From positions 3,814,501 to 3,878,500 of the forward strand of contig NZ_CP060404.1 of assembly GCF_014295035.1 (NCBI RefSeq): DNA of 64,000 nt. The letters run 5' to 3'. Origin of the DNA: Streptomyces buecherae. GTDB lineage: Bacteria; Actinomycetota; Actinomycetes; Streptomycetales; Streptomycetaceae. The position numbers were made by a program, and so were the translations under genes. The notes under the pieces are model-generated. The model did not search any database. It was not told the DNA's origin and was given only the letters and a program-made list of their open reading frames with translations. Positions 8,286 through 21,294 of the stretch are shown here, piece by piece (the first letter of the stretch is position 1; each line of letters opens with the position of its first letter).

Positions 8286-8290
8286 CCACG

Positions 8291-9613
8291 CTAGGCCGCC
8301 GGCGCGTCCGAAGGCGCCGGCGCCGCACGGCCGCCCGGGTGGCGGTGGCGCCAGACCCAGAAGACCGTGCTGGCCACCACCGCCCAGCCGGCCAGCACGA
8401 GGAACGGGAAGGCGTGCTGGTGGCCGCCGAAGTAGACCGCCGTGTGCTGGGCGTTCACCGACGCGCCGGGCGGCAGCCAGCGGCCGATGTGGCCCAGTAC
8501 GGAGGGGAGCAGCGGCCAGGAGACGGCGCCGCCCGACGACGGGTTGCCGAGCAGCACCATCAGCCCCCAGGTGGGCAGCATGGCCCAGCGGCCGAAGAGG
8601 GTGTTGAACATCGTGAAGACCATCCCGGACGCGAACAGCGTCAGCGCCAGGATCAGCCACGACTCCACGAACGGCAGGTGCAGCGCGTCCAGCAGCCAGT
8701 CCACCACCGCCGCGATGGCGAACCCGCCGAGCAGCGCGTACGCGGCGGTGAAGCCGATCCGCTCCGCCGGGTTCAGGGCGCGGGCGTGCACGCTGAGCTG
8801 GATCGCGCCGACGAAACCGATGATCACCGCGGCGAGCGAGATGTAGAAGATGGCCAGCCCGCGCGGGTCGCCCCGCTGGAGCGGGTTGAGGTCCCGCACC
8901 GTCACCGGCACCCCCACCCGCGCGCCGACCCGCAGCCCCGCCGTCGCGAAGATCTCCGCGACCGAGGCCCCGGAGGCGCCGGAGACGTCCAGCTCGACGC
9001 GGTCCCCGGCGCCGCCCGGCCGGCCGCCGACGGGCTGGTGGACGTACAGCACGGCGAACACCCGCTGCTCGTCCACGGCCCGCTTGGCCTGCGCGTACGT
9101 CGCGTACTCGCGTAGTTCGAGCGAGGCGTCCAGGGCCTCTTCCATGCCGCGCACGAACGCCTTGCCGCGCGGGCTGTCGCTCGCCCCGACCACCGCCGTC
9201 GGCACGTGGTGCGGGGTCGGGTTGGCCATCACGTACGTGTACGAGCCGGCGAACAGGCCGGCAGCCGCCGCCAGGATGACCACCAGCACCGCGGCCGGGA
9301 AGAACGGCGAGTCCTTGAACGCCGCCCACCGCGAACGCCCGCCGGGCGCCCCGCGCGCCTCGGGGTGCGCGCCGGCGGCCGGGGGCCGGGCCGTGGCCGG
9401 GGGCCGGGCCGCCGCCGAATGCCGGTCCGCTGCCGGCTGCCCGGTCGCCGACGGCTCGGCCGCCGCCGACCGCCGATCCGCCGCCGGGGGCACGGGCGGC
9501 TCCGGCCCGCCGCCCGGCGTGGTCGGGTCGGCGCGCGGCCCGGCCGGGGTGCCCGCGGGGCGGTCCGGGTCGGCCTCTTCGCCCGGGACGGGCCGTTCAC
9601 GCGGGTCGTCCAT
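8291..9613 (-). CDS. DUF3533-type multi-pass membrane protein (ABC-2/YhgE-like)
   Basis: 440 residues. A Pro/Ala/Asp-rich cytosolic N-terminus of about 100 residues ends at 'SRWAAFKDSPFFPAAVLVVI', the first membrane helix. A large external domain of about 140 residues with 'YVMANPTPHHVPTAVVG' follows, then five more hydrophobic helices and a short basic tail. This one-helix, big loop, five-helix layout is that of DUF3533/YhgE-Pip-like proteins, related to ABC-2 permeases. The role may be in export or immunity to secreted products, but the family is poorly defined. It is divergent from hrpA. Confidence 0.7.
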   Translation of the reverse strand: MDDPRERPVPGEEADPDRPAGTPAGPRADPTTPGGGPEPPVPPAADRRSAAAEPSATGQPAADRHSAAARPPATARPPAAGAHPEARGAPGGRSRWAAFKDSPFFPAAVLVVILAAAAGLFAGSYTYVMANPTPHHVPTAVVGASDSPRGKAFVRGMEEALDASLELREYATYAQAKRAVDEQRVFAVLYVHQPVGGRPGGAGDRVELDVSGASGASVAEIFATAGLRVGARVGVPVTVRDLNPLQRGDPRGLAIFYISLAAVIIGFVGAIQLSVHARALNPAERIGFTAAYALLGGFAIAAVVDWLLDALHLPFVESWLILALTLFASGMVFTMFNTLFGRWAMLPTWGLMVLLGNPSSGGAVSWPLLPSVLGHIGRWLPPGASVNAQHTAVYFGGHQHAFPFLVLAGWAVVASTVFWVWRHRHPGGRAAPAPSDAPAA

Positions 9614-9917
9614 GACGTCACGCTAAGCCACCCATCGCGGACATTCCTCCCGAGTCACCCGGACCGAGTCGCCCGGATCGAGCCACCCGGATGTTCGGGG
9701 GCGCGGCCCTCATCGCCAGGGGCGCGCCCGCGCCCGGGGCTGTGGCGCGCGTCCGGGGCCGTGGCGCGCTTCCGGCGGAGGTCAGGGCGCGGACCGGGCG
9801 CTGGCCCGGCCGGAGGGGCGTGATCCGGCCGCGAGCGGTCGTTCCTCGCCTCGGCGCGGGCGCCGGGGCACAAATGGTTCGCCAGCTCTTTCGGCGAGGT
9901 GAGATCCTTGGCCGCGT

Positions 9918-14369
<4,452 letters not shown>

Positions 14370-14435
14370 CCCCGCTGCCCGGACAGCCGCCTCCCTGGGC
14401 CTCCGGACCCCGGCGGGGGCGGCCCGGGAGCGCGG

Positions 14436-14466
14436 TTCGACCCCACCCCCTGACCTGCTGTAGAGT
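14436..14466 (+). promoter_or_regulatory. Candidate promoter of tRNA-Asp copy 2
   Basis: TTCGAC (14436-14441), 19 bases, TAGAGT (14461-14466). The same TAGAGT box with a 19-base spacer occurs before the tRNA-Gly gene at 46932. Confidence 0.4.
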
Positions 14467-14508
14467 CTCTTCTCGCGGCCGGACAAGCACAACACGGCGC
14501 GAAAGCTT

Positions 14509-14583
14509 GGTCCTGTGGAGCAGTTTGGAGTGCTCGCCACCCTGTCAAGGTGGAGGCCGCGGGTTCAAATCCCGTCAGGACCG
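14509..14583 (+). tRNA. tRNA-Asp (anticodon GTC), copy 2
   Basis: Base-for-base identical to the tRNA-Asp at 6901-6975, including the GCTT just upstream and a GC after the discriminator G. Acceptor, D-, anticodon (GTC) and T-arms are intact. Confidence 0.95.
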
Positions 14584-14588
14584 CAGTA

Positions 14589-14629
14589 GGCGATGAGGCT
14601 CGCACCCCAAGGGTGCGGGCCTCATCGCC
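14589..14629 (+). terminator. Terminator of tRNA-Asp copy 2
   Basis: A long hairpin: GGCGATGAGGC and GCACCC pair with GGGTGC and GCCTCATCGCC around a short loop, starting six bases past the tRNA and followed by GTTT. Confidence 0.75.
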
Positions 14630-15174
14630 GTTTCCGCACCCTCTCCCGTACGCCCCCGCCCGCTCCCACTTCGCATGCCGCCGCCCGGCCACCGTGCCCC
14701 GCCCGGTCACCCCGCCCGGCTGGCCCCGTCCCGTACGCACCGGCCTGCGGCCCGGCGCCCCACGGGCCTGCGCCCGGCCGGGCGGCGGGGCCCGTGGGGC
14801 GCCCCCAGGCAGCGGCGGGACCGTGGCCAGTCGGGCGGGTGGCGCGGAACACGCCGTGGCGGGCCCCGTCAGCGCCCGCGAGCGGGCCGAGGCGCCCGTG
14901 GCGGCCAGCCGTCCCCGGCCGCCGACCGCGTGGCGGCGGGGGCGGGGGCGGGGCAACAACCTGACAGGCGTCCCGGCGGGCGCCCCGCACGGCGTTCCCG
15001 GGCCTTTCTCAAACGTTCCTACCTGCCTTTCGGCAGTTCCGACGAGGCGCCAACGCCGTGCCCCGGCCGACCGGAACGGGTCGGCCAGCATGTGTTACCC
15101 GCCGGTGCGCCTTGACTGGGGCACGCGCCGGCGGTACCCAGTCAGGGAGGCCGTGGGGGCCGGGAGGTACGCAT
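14630..15174. other. 545-base intergenic region, no gene seen
   Basis: GC-rich Pro/Arg/Ala-coding-like low complexity in several frames, with no frame showing a family or ribosome site. The last 150 bases are less extreme and probably hold the promoter of the DUF6274 gene. Confidence 0.4.
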
Positions 15175-15432
15175 ATGGCGACGTCGGCGAAGCACGAGAC
15201 GAGGGCGTTGCTGCGCGCCCATCTATCCGCAGCATCCGGTTACCGACATCTGACCCGGCACTGCCCGGTCTGCCACCGCCTGCTGCGGCTGGCCCTGGAG
15301 CAGCCGGGGCAGCCCGAGGCGGCATCGGCGCGACACGGCGTGGGTCTCGCCCGTGGCGCCGAGCCGGCCAGCGGGGCCGGCCGGGCGGCGCGGCAGACCC
15401 CGAAGGGGGACGAAAGTCCTCCGGAGCGGTGA
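15175..15432 (+). CDS. DUF6274 family small protein
   Basis: 85 residues from ATG at 15175, with GGGAGG eight bases upstream. The N-terminal 40 residues, with 'ATSAKHETRALLRAHLSAAS' and 'RHLTRHCPVCHRLLRLALE', are the conserved part of the DUF6274 proteins of Streptomyces. A CxxC pair (CPVC) could bind metal. The rest is Ala/Gly/Arg-rich and variable. It lies between hrpA and bldC, its usual place. The function is unknown. Confidence 0.75.
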   Translation: MATSAKHETRALLRAHLSAASGYRHLTRHCPVCHRLLRLALEQPGQPEAASARHGVGLARGAEPASGAGRAARQTPKGDESPPER

Positions 15433-15814
15433 CCAACGGCGCTGTGTACGCGCCGTGTCCGGTGACAGGGTGGAGGCGTCCGGATACGGGGACCGCATAT
15501 CGCACTTGAGGCATAGCAGACAAGTGCGGCGTGCTGTGATGGGAGTCACCGAAGGAGTTTCCGCGGCGGGGGAACTCACGCCCCGCTTACGCCCTCTCAA
15601 TTTAATATGTGCAATTGCACCCGGGACTGGTCGCGACCGGGCCGTCGGCGCGAGCCCCCGATACCGGGCCGGTTCGGTCGGTTTCCCACCCCCTCGGGGA
15701 GGGTTCCGCACCCCCGGGTCCTCGCGATCGGACACCCCACTGCCCGGTGTTGGCCGCCGCGCGGGCGGCCGGGGCAGGCTGTTCCGGAGGCCCAGGGCGA
15801 AGGTGTCCGGGCAT
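15433..15814. other. Intergenic region with AT-rich block and 12-base palindrome
   Basis: No gene supported. At 15598-15620 there is an unusually AT-rich block ending in the perfect palindrome GTGCAATTGCAC (15609-15620), a possible operator of unknown owner. Confidence 0.35.
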
Positions 15815-15853
15815 AAAAAAAGACCGCGCTGGACCCGGCGGAGTCCAGCGCGA
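15815..15853 (-). terminator. Rho-independent terminator of bldC
   Basis: CGCGCTGGAC and GTCCAGCGCG form a 10-base stem with an eight-base loop, followed on the - strand by a run of seven T. Confidence 0.85.
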
Positions 15854-15972
15854 TCGACGACGCACCCAAGTCAGGCGGGCGTGGCGCCTGTTGGGGCAGA
15901 CGCCGGTCGTGTGGAGCGAAACGGGCGAGGACCGGATTGGGGGACCCGGAAATGCCCGGTTATGCGGTTGTT

Positions 15973-16179
15973 TCAGGCTTCGCTGCGCTGCTGCGGAATG
16001 CCCGCCAGAAGTGCACGGACCTCCGCTTCGCGGTAGCGCCGGTGCCCTCCGAGCGTGCGGATGGACGTGAGCTTGCCTGCCTTGGCCCACCGTGTGACCG
16101 TCTTCGGGTCCACGCGGAACATCGTGGCAACCTCAGCCGGGGTCAGCAGCGGCTCGGCATCAGGGGTGCGAGCGGTCAT
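15973..16179 (-). CDS. bldC: Developmental transcriptional regulator BldC (MerR-like)
   Basis: 68 residues, the full BldC length. It is a single winged-helix MerR-like DNA-binding domain: LLTPAEVATMFRVDPKTVTR (helix-turn-helix), WAKAGKLTSIRTLGGHRRY (wing). BldC binds tandem direct repeats cooperatively and delays entry into development in Streptomyces. The ATG has a GAGGAGG ribosome site. Its long upstream region carries an inverted repeat GAACC-ATCAC-GGTTC near 16200, which could be part of its own control. A strong terminator follows. Confidence 0.95.
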   Translation of the reverse strand: MTARTPDAEPLLTPAEVATMFRVDPKTVTRWAKAGKLTSIRTLGGHRRYREAEVRALLAGIPQQRSEA

Positions 16180-16734
16180 GAGCGGCCTCCTCGGGAGAAC
16201 CGAACCATCACGGTTCTTTCCTCTAAATTCTGCACCTTGACCCGCGTTGCCCGAAATGGCGGACGCGGGCCGAGTCGGTTATAGGACGAACGGCTTGTCC
16301 TCGGCACTACAACTACACCATCTGTCCAGCCACGTCGGCCAAACCGATGGAATTGCCCTCTCAGGTGTTCAACCTCGACGGAAGCCGATGGACTATGCCA
16401 TAGCGGACAGTCACGCCGCCGTGACGATCAGTCACAGAAGGACCACGCGTCACCAGACCCACCAAGGAGCGCAATACCGATACATCCGCCCTTAGTTGGA
16501 CGGAAGGAGCCCTGCGTGGACTCCTTGTCCTATTTTGACACGAGGATGGGGGATGGCCGCAAGGCCCGAACTCAGTGCTTTAGATCACGGTTGAGGCAAT
16601 CGCCCGGATCGGGACCTACGTCCCGATCCGACCGCGCCCACGCCCGTCCCCTCGTGGCAGCGCTCCCAGCTTGACCCCGCGGCGCCGCGCGCAACACCCC
16701 GTAACGGCTCTAAACCGCTGTCTGTGACGTTACT
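16180..16734. other. bldC upstream regulatory region, 555 bases
   Basis: No gene is seen. The region is less GC-rich than its surroundings, as expected for a long regulated promoter of bldC. It includes the small inverted repeat at about 16200-16215 and the terminator of the next - strand gene at 16605. Confidence 0.45.
16605..16630 (-). terminator. Terminator hairpin downstream of the bldC-linked unknown gene
   Basis: CGGATCGGGAC and GTCCCGATCCG pair perfectly with a CTAC loop, about 105 bases past the stop of the gene at 16735. Confidence 0.65.
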
Positions 16735-17571
16735 TCAGCTAGATCGTTGCCGATCCCGTACAGAGCTCCAACGGTCCGTCAGACGCTCGTACGCGACCCC
16801 GGCCCGCGCCCCGTCGCCCGCGCGCAGCGCCGCCAGGCCCTCCGCGACGTCCGCCGCCGAATGGTCGTCGGCCAACTCTCCCTCGGGCAGCGCGTGCACC
16901 AGGCCGCCGTAGTCCAACTCCACGAGCGAGCGCGGGTGGAACTCCTCCAGCCAACGGCCGACGTCCACCAGGCCGTCGATCAGGGGGCCCTCCTCCAGCG
17001 CCTCCTTGAGCGCCTTGAGGCCGCGCGCGACGCGGCGCCTGGCCTCGACCATCGGCGTGCGGTACCGCAGCACGAGGCCGTCCTCGCCCTTGGTGTACTC
17101 CCGCTCCGCGTCGGCGAACAGGACGAACCAGCGCACCGGCACGTGCCAGGTCGCGCTGCGGATCCACGGCCGGGCGTCCGGATTGCGCTCCGACCAGCGC
17201 TCGAAATCGGCCACCGCCTGCCGGCGCACCACCGGCGGCAGCGCGGCGTCCAGGAGCGGCCCCGGCAACCGCTGGGAGATCTCCTCCAGCGCCAGCCAGC
17301 CGCGCAGTCGGGTGCGCCAGGGGCAGACGCAGGTGACGCCGTCCACCGAGGCCACGAACGCGTCGTCGCTCTCGTGCACCGGGACCGGGACCGGCGGCAC
17401 CGGGAGCAGGTTCGCCAGCGACCGCCGCAGCTCGTCCTGCGCGCTGGGCGTGTGCTCGCGGCGCGCGTACTCCGCCCAGTGGCTGCGCTCCGGCTCCGGA
17501 AAGGCGGCCAACGGCTCATAGACCCGCAGATAGGCCGCATACGGGACAACCACCGAAGACGCCAAGGTCAC
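16735..17571 (-). CDS. Conserved Streptomyces protein of unknown function (between bldC and vdh)
   Basis: 278 residues from GTG at 17571, which follows a GGGAGCGG ribosome site. It opens with SVVVPYAAYLRVYEPLAAFP and has further conserved-looking stretches, 'VTCVCPWRTRLRGWLALEE' and 'RFWRE'-free basic/acidic helices in the C-terminal half. No membrane helices or signal peptide are visible. Two Cys lie in the CVCPW segment. The gene sits between bldC and valine dehydrogenase in the usual Streptomyces order and is divergent from vdh. The function is not known. Confidence 0.8.
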   Translation of the reverse strand: MTLASSVVVPYAAYLRVYEPLAAFPEPERSHWAEYARREHTPSAQDELRRSLANLLPVPPVPVPVHESDDAFVASVDGVTCVCPWRTRLRGWLALEEISQRLPGPLLDAALPPVVRRQAVADFERWSERNPDARPWIRSATWHVPVRWFVLFADAEREYTKGEDGLVLRYRTPMVEARRRVARGLKALKEALEEGPLIDGLVDVGRWLEEFHPRSLVELDYGGLVHALPEGELADDHSAADVAEGLAALRAGDGARAGVAYERLTDRWSSVRDRQRSS

Positions 17572-17777
17572 GCCCGCTCCCTCATGGCCGGAGTTGGTCG
17601 CCGGGGAGCGCCGTACCGCGCCTCCCGGTCGCTCGCATCGTCCCACGCCCACCGTCCCCGAGTGAGTGATCCTCCGCACTGTGCCCAACCTCCGGCGCCC
17701 CAGGTCTTACGCTCTTGCCGACCGGCCCTCCCCCACCCCCCGGAGGGCATCCACCGCGACATATGGGAGTCACCACC

Positions 17778-18908
17778 GTGACTGACGTACGTCATACCGT
17801 CAGCGTCGACGGCCCGACCGTGCGTGCGAGCGATCCGCTCTCCGTGCTCTTCCAGTCGGAACAGGGCGGCCACGAGCAAGTCGTGCTCTGCCAGGACCGC
17901 GAGTCCGGCCTCAAGGCCGTGATCGCCATCCACTCCACCGCCCTGGGCCCCGCCCTCGGCGGCACCCGCTTCCACGCCTACGCCTCCGATGAGGAAGCCG
18001 TCCTGGACGCGCTCAACCTCGCCCGCGGCATGTCGTACAAGAACGCCCTCGCCGGGCTCGAGCACGGTGGCGGCAAGGCCGTGATCATCGGCGACCCGGC
18101 CAGCGTCGAGCAGGGCGGTGTCAAGAGCGAGGAACTGCTGCTCGCCTACGGTCGTTTCGTGGCCTCGCTCGGCGGTCGCTACGTCACCGCCTGCGACGTC
18201 GGCACGTACGTGACCGACATGGACGTGGTGGCCCGCGAGAACCGCTGGACCACCGGCCGCTCCCCGGAGAACGGCGGCGCCGGCGACTCCTCGGTGCTCA
18301 CCTCCTTCGGCGTCTTCCAGGGCATGCGCGCCTCGGCCCAGCACCTGTGGGGCGAGCCCACGCTGCGCGGTCGCCGGGTCGGCGTCGCCGGCGTCGGCAA
18401 GGTGGGGCACCACCTGGTGGCGCACCTGATCGAGGACGGCGCCGACGTGGTGGTCACCGATGTCCTGGACGCCTCCATCGACCGCGTCCGGGCACGGTTC
18501 CCGCAGGTCACGGTCGTGGACAGCACCAGCGACCTGATCACGGGCGAACTCGACGTGTACGCCCCGTGCGCGCTCGGCGGCGCCCTCGACGATGTCAGCG
18601 TGCCGGCCCTGACCGCCAAGGTGGTCTGCGGCGCGGCCAACAACCAGCTCGCCCACCCCGGCGTGGAGAAGGACCTCGCCGACCGCGGCATCCTGTACGC
18701 GCCCGACTACGTGGTGAACGCCGGTGGCGTGATCCAGGTCGCCGACGAGCTGCACGGTTTCGACTTCGACCGGGCCAAGGCCAAGGCGACCAAGATCTAC
18801 GACACGACGCTGGCCATATTCGAGCGGGCCAGCTCCGAGGGCATCCCGCCGGCCGAGGCGGCCGACCGGATCGCCGAGCAGCGGATGGCCGAGGCCCGCC
18901 GCAGCTGA
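17778..18908 (+). CDS. vdh: Valine (branched-chain amino acid) dehydrogenase
   Basis: 376 residues. NAD+-dependent oxidative deamination of valine, leucine and isoleucine to 2-oxo acids, which feed branched-chain acyl-CoA and polyketide precursors. The Glu/Leu/Phe/Val dehydrogenase pattern is clear: ALGPALGGTRF, the active-site Lys in GLEHGGGKAVI, the catalytic Asp in CDVGTYVTDMD, and the Rossmann motif GVAGVGKVG. GTG at 17778 is preferred over the in-frame ATG at 17763 because GGGAG lies eight bases before it. Regulation is probably from the 200-base divergent region shared with the unknown gene. Confidence 0.93.
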   Translation: MTDVRHTVSVDGPTVRASDPLSVLFQSEQGGHEQVVLCQDRESGLKAVIAIHSTALGPALGGTRFHAYASDEEAVLDALNLARGMSYKNALAGLEHGGGKAVIIGDPASVEQGGVKSEELLLAYGRFVASLGGRYVTACDVGTYVTDMDVVARENRWTTGRSPENGGAGDSSVLTSFGVFQGMRASAQHLWGEPTLRGRRVGVAGVGKVGHHLVAHLIEDGADVVVTDVLDASIDRVRARFPQVTVVDSTSDLITGELDVYAPCALGGALDDVSVPALTAKVVCGAANNQLAHPGVEKDLADRGILYAPDYVVNAGGVIQVADELHGFDFDRAKAKATKIYDTTLAIFERASSEGIPPAEAADRIAEQRMAEARRS

Positions 18909-19824
18909 CCCCCGCGGGGCCCACGCCCTGCCGGACGCGCCCGCGCGGAAGCGGCCTCTCCGAGGCAGCCGCGCGGCAGCGACCTCGCGGAAGCGGGGGC
19001 GCAAGCCGCGGCGACACCCCTGCCGCGGCTTCCGTCGCCGCTTCCGCCCGCCCCGGCGCCCGGGCGCGCGGCAGCCGTACGCCACCCCTGTCACGGCACC
19101 GCACGCGCCCGAGCGCCGCGGGCCCGCCCTTCCCGGTCCATCGCGGCGGCCGAAATTCGACGGCCCGCGCACCAGGACCCCGCCCCACCGACCGGGCCCC
19201 GAACCGCCCAGCCCGCTCCCGGCCGCACTCCCCCGCCGCCCCTGGTCTGCCCCCGGTCCGCGCCCGCGCACGCCGCGCCGCCGCACTCCCGACCGCGCTC
19301 GCGCACGCCACCGCTGGCCCGAACGGTCGCCCCGGTGACCCAGTCAGGTGGCCCACCCCAGGTGGGCGCGGCCAGCCGGGCGAATCGCGCCACCCGCCGC
19401 AGACCCGGCCGAGGCCGCTCCACGGGGCGGGGCCACCGGCCGGACACCGCCCCCGTTGGGCCGAACGTCGCACCCCCGTCACCCGGCCGCCCCCGCCCGG
19501 CCACCGGCCGGCAGCCGGAGGCCGCCGGGGGGCGGGCGGGGGCCCCCCGCGCCGTGTCGCGGGGGGCGATAAGGGAGAGATCGCTCACGGCCCGCCGGCG
19601 GGTCGGCGCCTCATACGCGTTAAAATCGCTGCTGACCAGCGAGGACGGGGCGCCTCGTAGGTTCTGCCAGGTGGCACGTGCCGTGGGCGACGTACCGTAT
19701 GGCCAGAGAAACAGGTACCGTTGAAGCCCTACGGACCGGTCTCTCCGTCGAGAGTCCGCTCCGACTCATGAACGCGTGTCAAGACTCTGGGGCCGTCGAG
19801 CCCCGTCACCGAGGGGGTCGAGCC
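18909..19824. other. 916-base intergenic region, mostly low-complexity; leader of the DUF3073 gene at its end
   Basis: No frame shows a family or good start signals; the composition is Pro/Arg/Ala-like in all frames. The last 230 bases change in character, with an AT-rich block ACGCGTTAAAATCGC (about 19615-19629) that may be a promoter and a long leader before the DUF3073 start. Confidence 0.4.
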
Positions 19825-20073
19825 ATGGGGCGCGGCCGGGCCAAGGCCAAGCAGACAAAGGTCGCCCGCCAGCTGAAGTACAACAGCGGTGGGACGGATC
19901 TCTCACGCCTGGCCAACGAGCTAGGCGCATCGACGACGAAGCAGCCGCCGAACAGCGAGCCGCTCGACGATGAGCTGGAGGACGACGATCCGTACGCGGA
20001 GTACGCGGATCGTTACAACGACGAGGGTGATGATGAGCCCTCGGACTCTCCGGCGCATCGTCGTCGCGCTTGA
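19825..20073 (+). CDS. DUF3073 family protein
   Basis: 82 residues. It starts MGRGRAKAKQTKVARQLKYN, the hallmark of actinobacterial DUF3073, followed by 'GTDLSRLANEL' and an acidic Asp/Glu/Tyr-rich tail ending RRRA. The basic head and acidic tail suggest a small nucleic-acid or ribosome-associated protein, but this is inference. A GAGGGGG ribosome site precedes the ATG. It is convergent with purM and shares a terminator with it. Confidence 0.9.
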   Translation: MGRGRAKAKQTKVARQLKYNSGGTDLSRLANELGASTTKQPPNSEPLDDELEDDDPYAEYADRYNDEGDDEPSDSPAHRRRA

Positions 20074-20119
20074 CGTCTCGCGTCCACGGCACGTCTACGG
20101 CGTTCACAGCACCAACATC

Positions 20120-20154
20120 AACCCGGTCCAGGGCCCCGCGCCCCGGACCGGGTT
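20120..20154. terminator. Bidirectional terminator between DUF3073 gene and purM
   Basis: AACCCGGTCC and GGACCGGGTT form a perfect 10-base stem extended by GGG/CCC inside, between convergent genes. Confidence 0.8.
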
Positions 20155-20174
20155 CTGTGCTGCCCACGTAGGAC

Positions 20175-21254
20175 TCAGCTCGCGTAGTCACCGGTCAGGG
20201 TCACGGCCTCGGCGCGGTCGCCGCGCTCGGTGATCTCGCCGGCGACCCAGGCGTCCACGCCTCGGTCGGCCAGGGTGGTGAGCGCCACGTCCACGGACTC
20301 CTGCGGCACGATGGCGATCATGCCGACGCCCATGTTCAGGGTCTTCTCCAGCTCGGCACGCTCGACCGAACCGGCCCGGCCGACGACGTCGAACACCGGG
20401 TCCGGCGTCCACGTCGACCGGTCGATGGTCGCGTGCAGCGCGTCGGGGATGACCCGGGCCAGGTTGTTCGCGAGCCCGCCGCCGGTGATGTGCGAGTACG
20501 CGTGCACCTCGGCGGTACGGGTGAGCGCCAGGCAGTCCAGGGCGTAGATCTTGGTGGGCTCCAGGAGTTCCTCGCCCAGCGTGCGACCGAACTCGGCCAC
20601 CTCGCGGTCCAGGCTCCAGCCGGCCCGGTCGAACAGCACGTGCCGCACGAGCGAGTACCCGTTGGAGTGAAGTCCGGAGGACTCCATCGCGATGGCCACG
20701 TCGCCGGGGCGGATCCGCTCGGCGCCCAGCAGTCGGTCGGCCTCGACCACGCCGGTGCCGGCGCCGGCTACGTCGAAGTCGTCGGCGCCGAGGAGGCCCG
20801 GGTGCTCGGCGGTCTCGCCGCCGACCAGGGCGCAGCCGGCGAGGACGCAGCCCTCGGCGATGCCCTTGACGATGGCGGCGACCCGCTCCGGGTAGACCTT
20901 GCCGACGCAGATGTAGTCGGTCATGAACAACGGCTCGGCGCCGCACACCACCAGGTCGTCCACGACCATGCCGACCAGGTCGTGGCCGATCGTGTCGTAG
21001 ACCCCGAGACGGCGGGCGATGTCCACCTTCGTACCGACGCCGTCGGTGGCCGAGGCGAGCAGCGGGCGGTCGTAGCGCTTGAGCACGGAGGCGTCGAAGA
21101 GCCCGGCGAAGCCGCCGAGGCCGCCGACGACCTCGGGCCGGGTGGCCTTCTTCACCCACTCCTTCATCAGCTCGACGGCGCGGTCGCCCGCTTCGATGTC
21201 GACACCCGCGGCGGCATAGCTGGCGCCGCCGCCGACGGGAGATGTCTCAGGCAT
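20175..21254 (-). CDS. purM: Phosphoribosylformylglycinamidine cyclo-ligase (AIR synthase)
   Basis: 359 residues. Step 5 of purine synthesis: FGAM + ATP to AIR. Visible family motifs are SYAAAGVDIEAGDRAVELMK, SATDGVGTKVDIA, GHDLVGMVVDDLVVCGAEPLF, GGETAEHPG and the HITGGGLANNL segment. The ATG at 21254 (MPETSPVGGGASYAAAGV) was chosen over upstream extensions that lack family similarity. It lies 40 bases after purF on the same strand and is surely co-transcribed with it. Confidence 0.97.
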   Translation of the reverse strand: MPETSPVGGGASYAAAGVDIEAGDRAVELMKEWVKKATRPEVVGGLGGFAGLFDASVLKRYDRPLLASATDGVGTKVDIARRLGVYDTIGHDLVGMVVDDLVVCGAEPLFMTDYICVGKVYPERVAAIVKGIAEGCVLAGCALVGGETAEHPGLLGADDFDVAGAGTGVVEADRLLGAERIRPGDVAIAMESSGLHSNGYSLVRHVLFDRAGWSLDREVAEFGRTLGEELLEPTKIYALDCLALTRTAEVHAYSHITGGGLANNLARVIPDALHATIDRSTWTPDPVFDVVGRAGSVERAELEKTLNMGVGMIAIVPQESVDVALTTLADRGVDAWVAGEITERGDRAEAVTLTGDYAS

Positions 21255-21294
21255 GGCTGGAACCTTCAGGTTGTGATGAGGAGGTGCGTGCGGG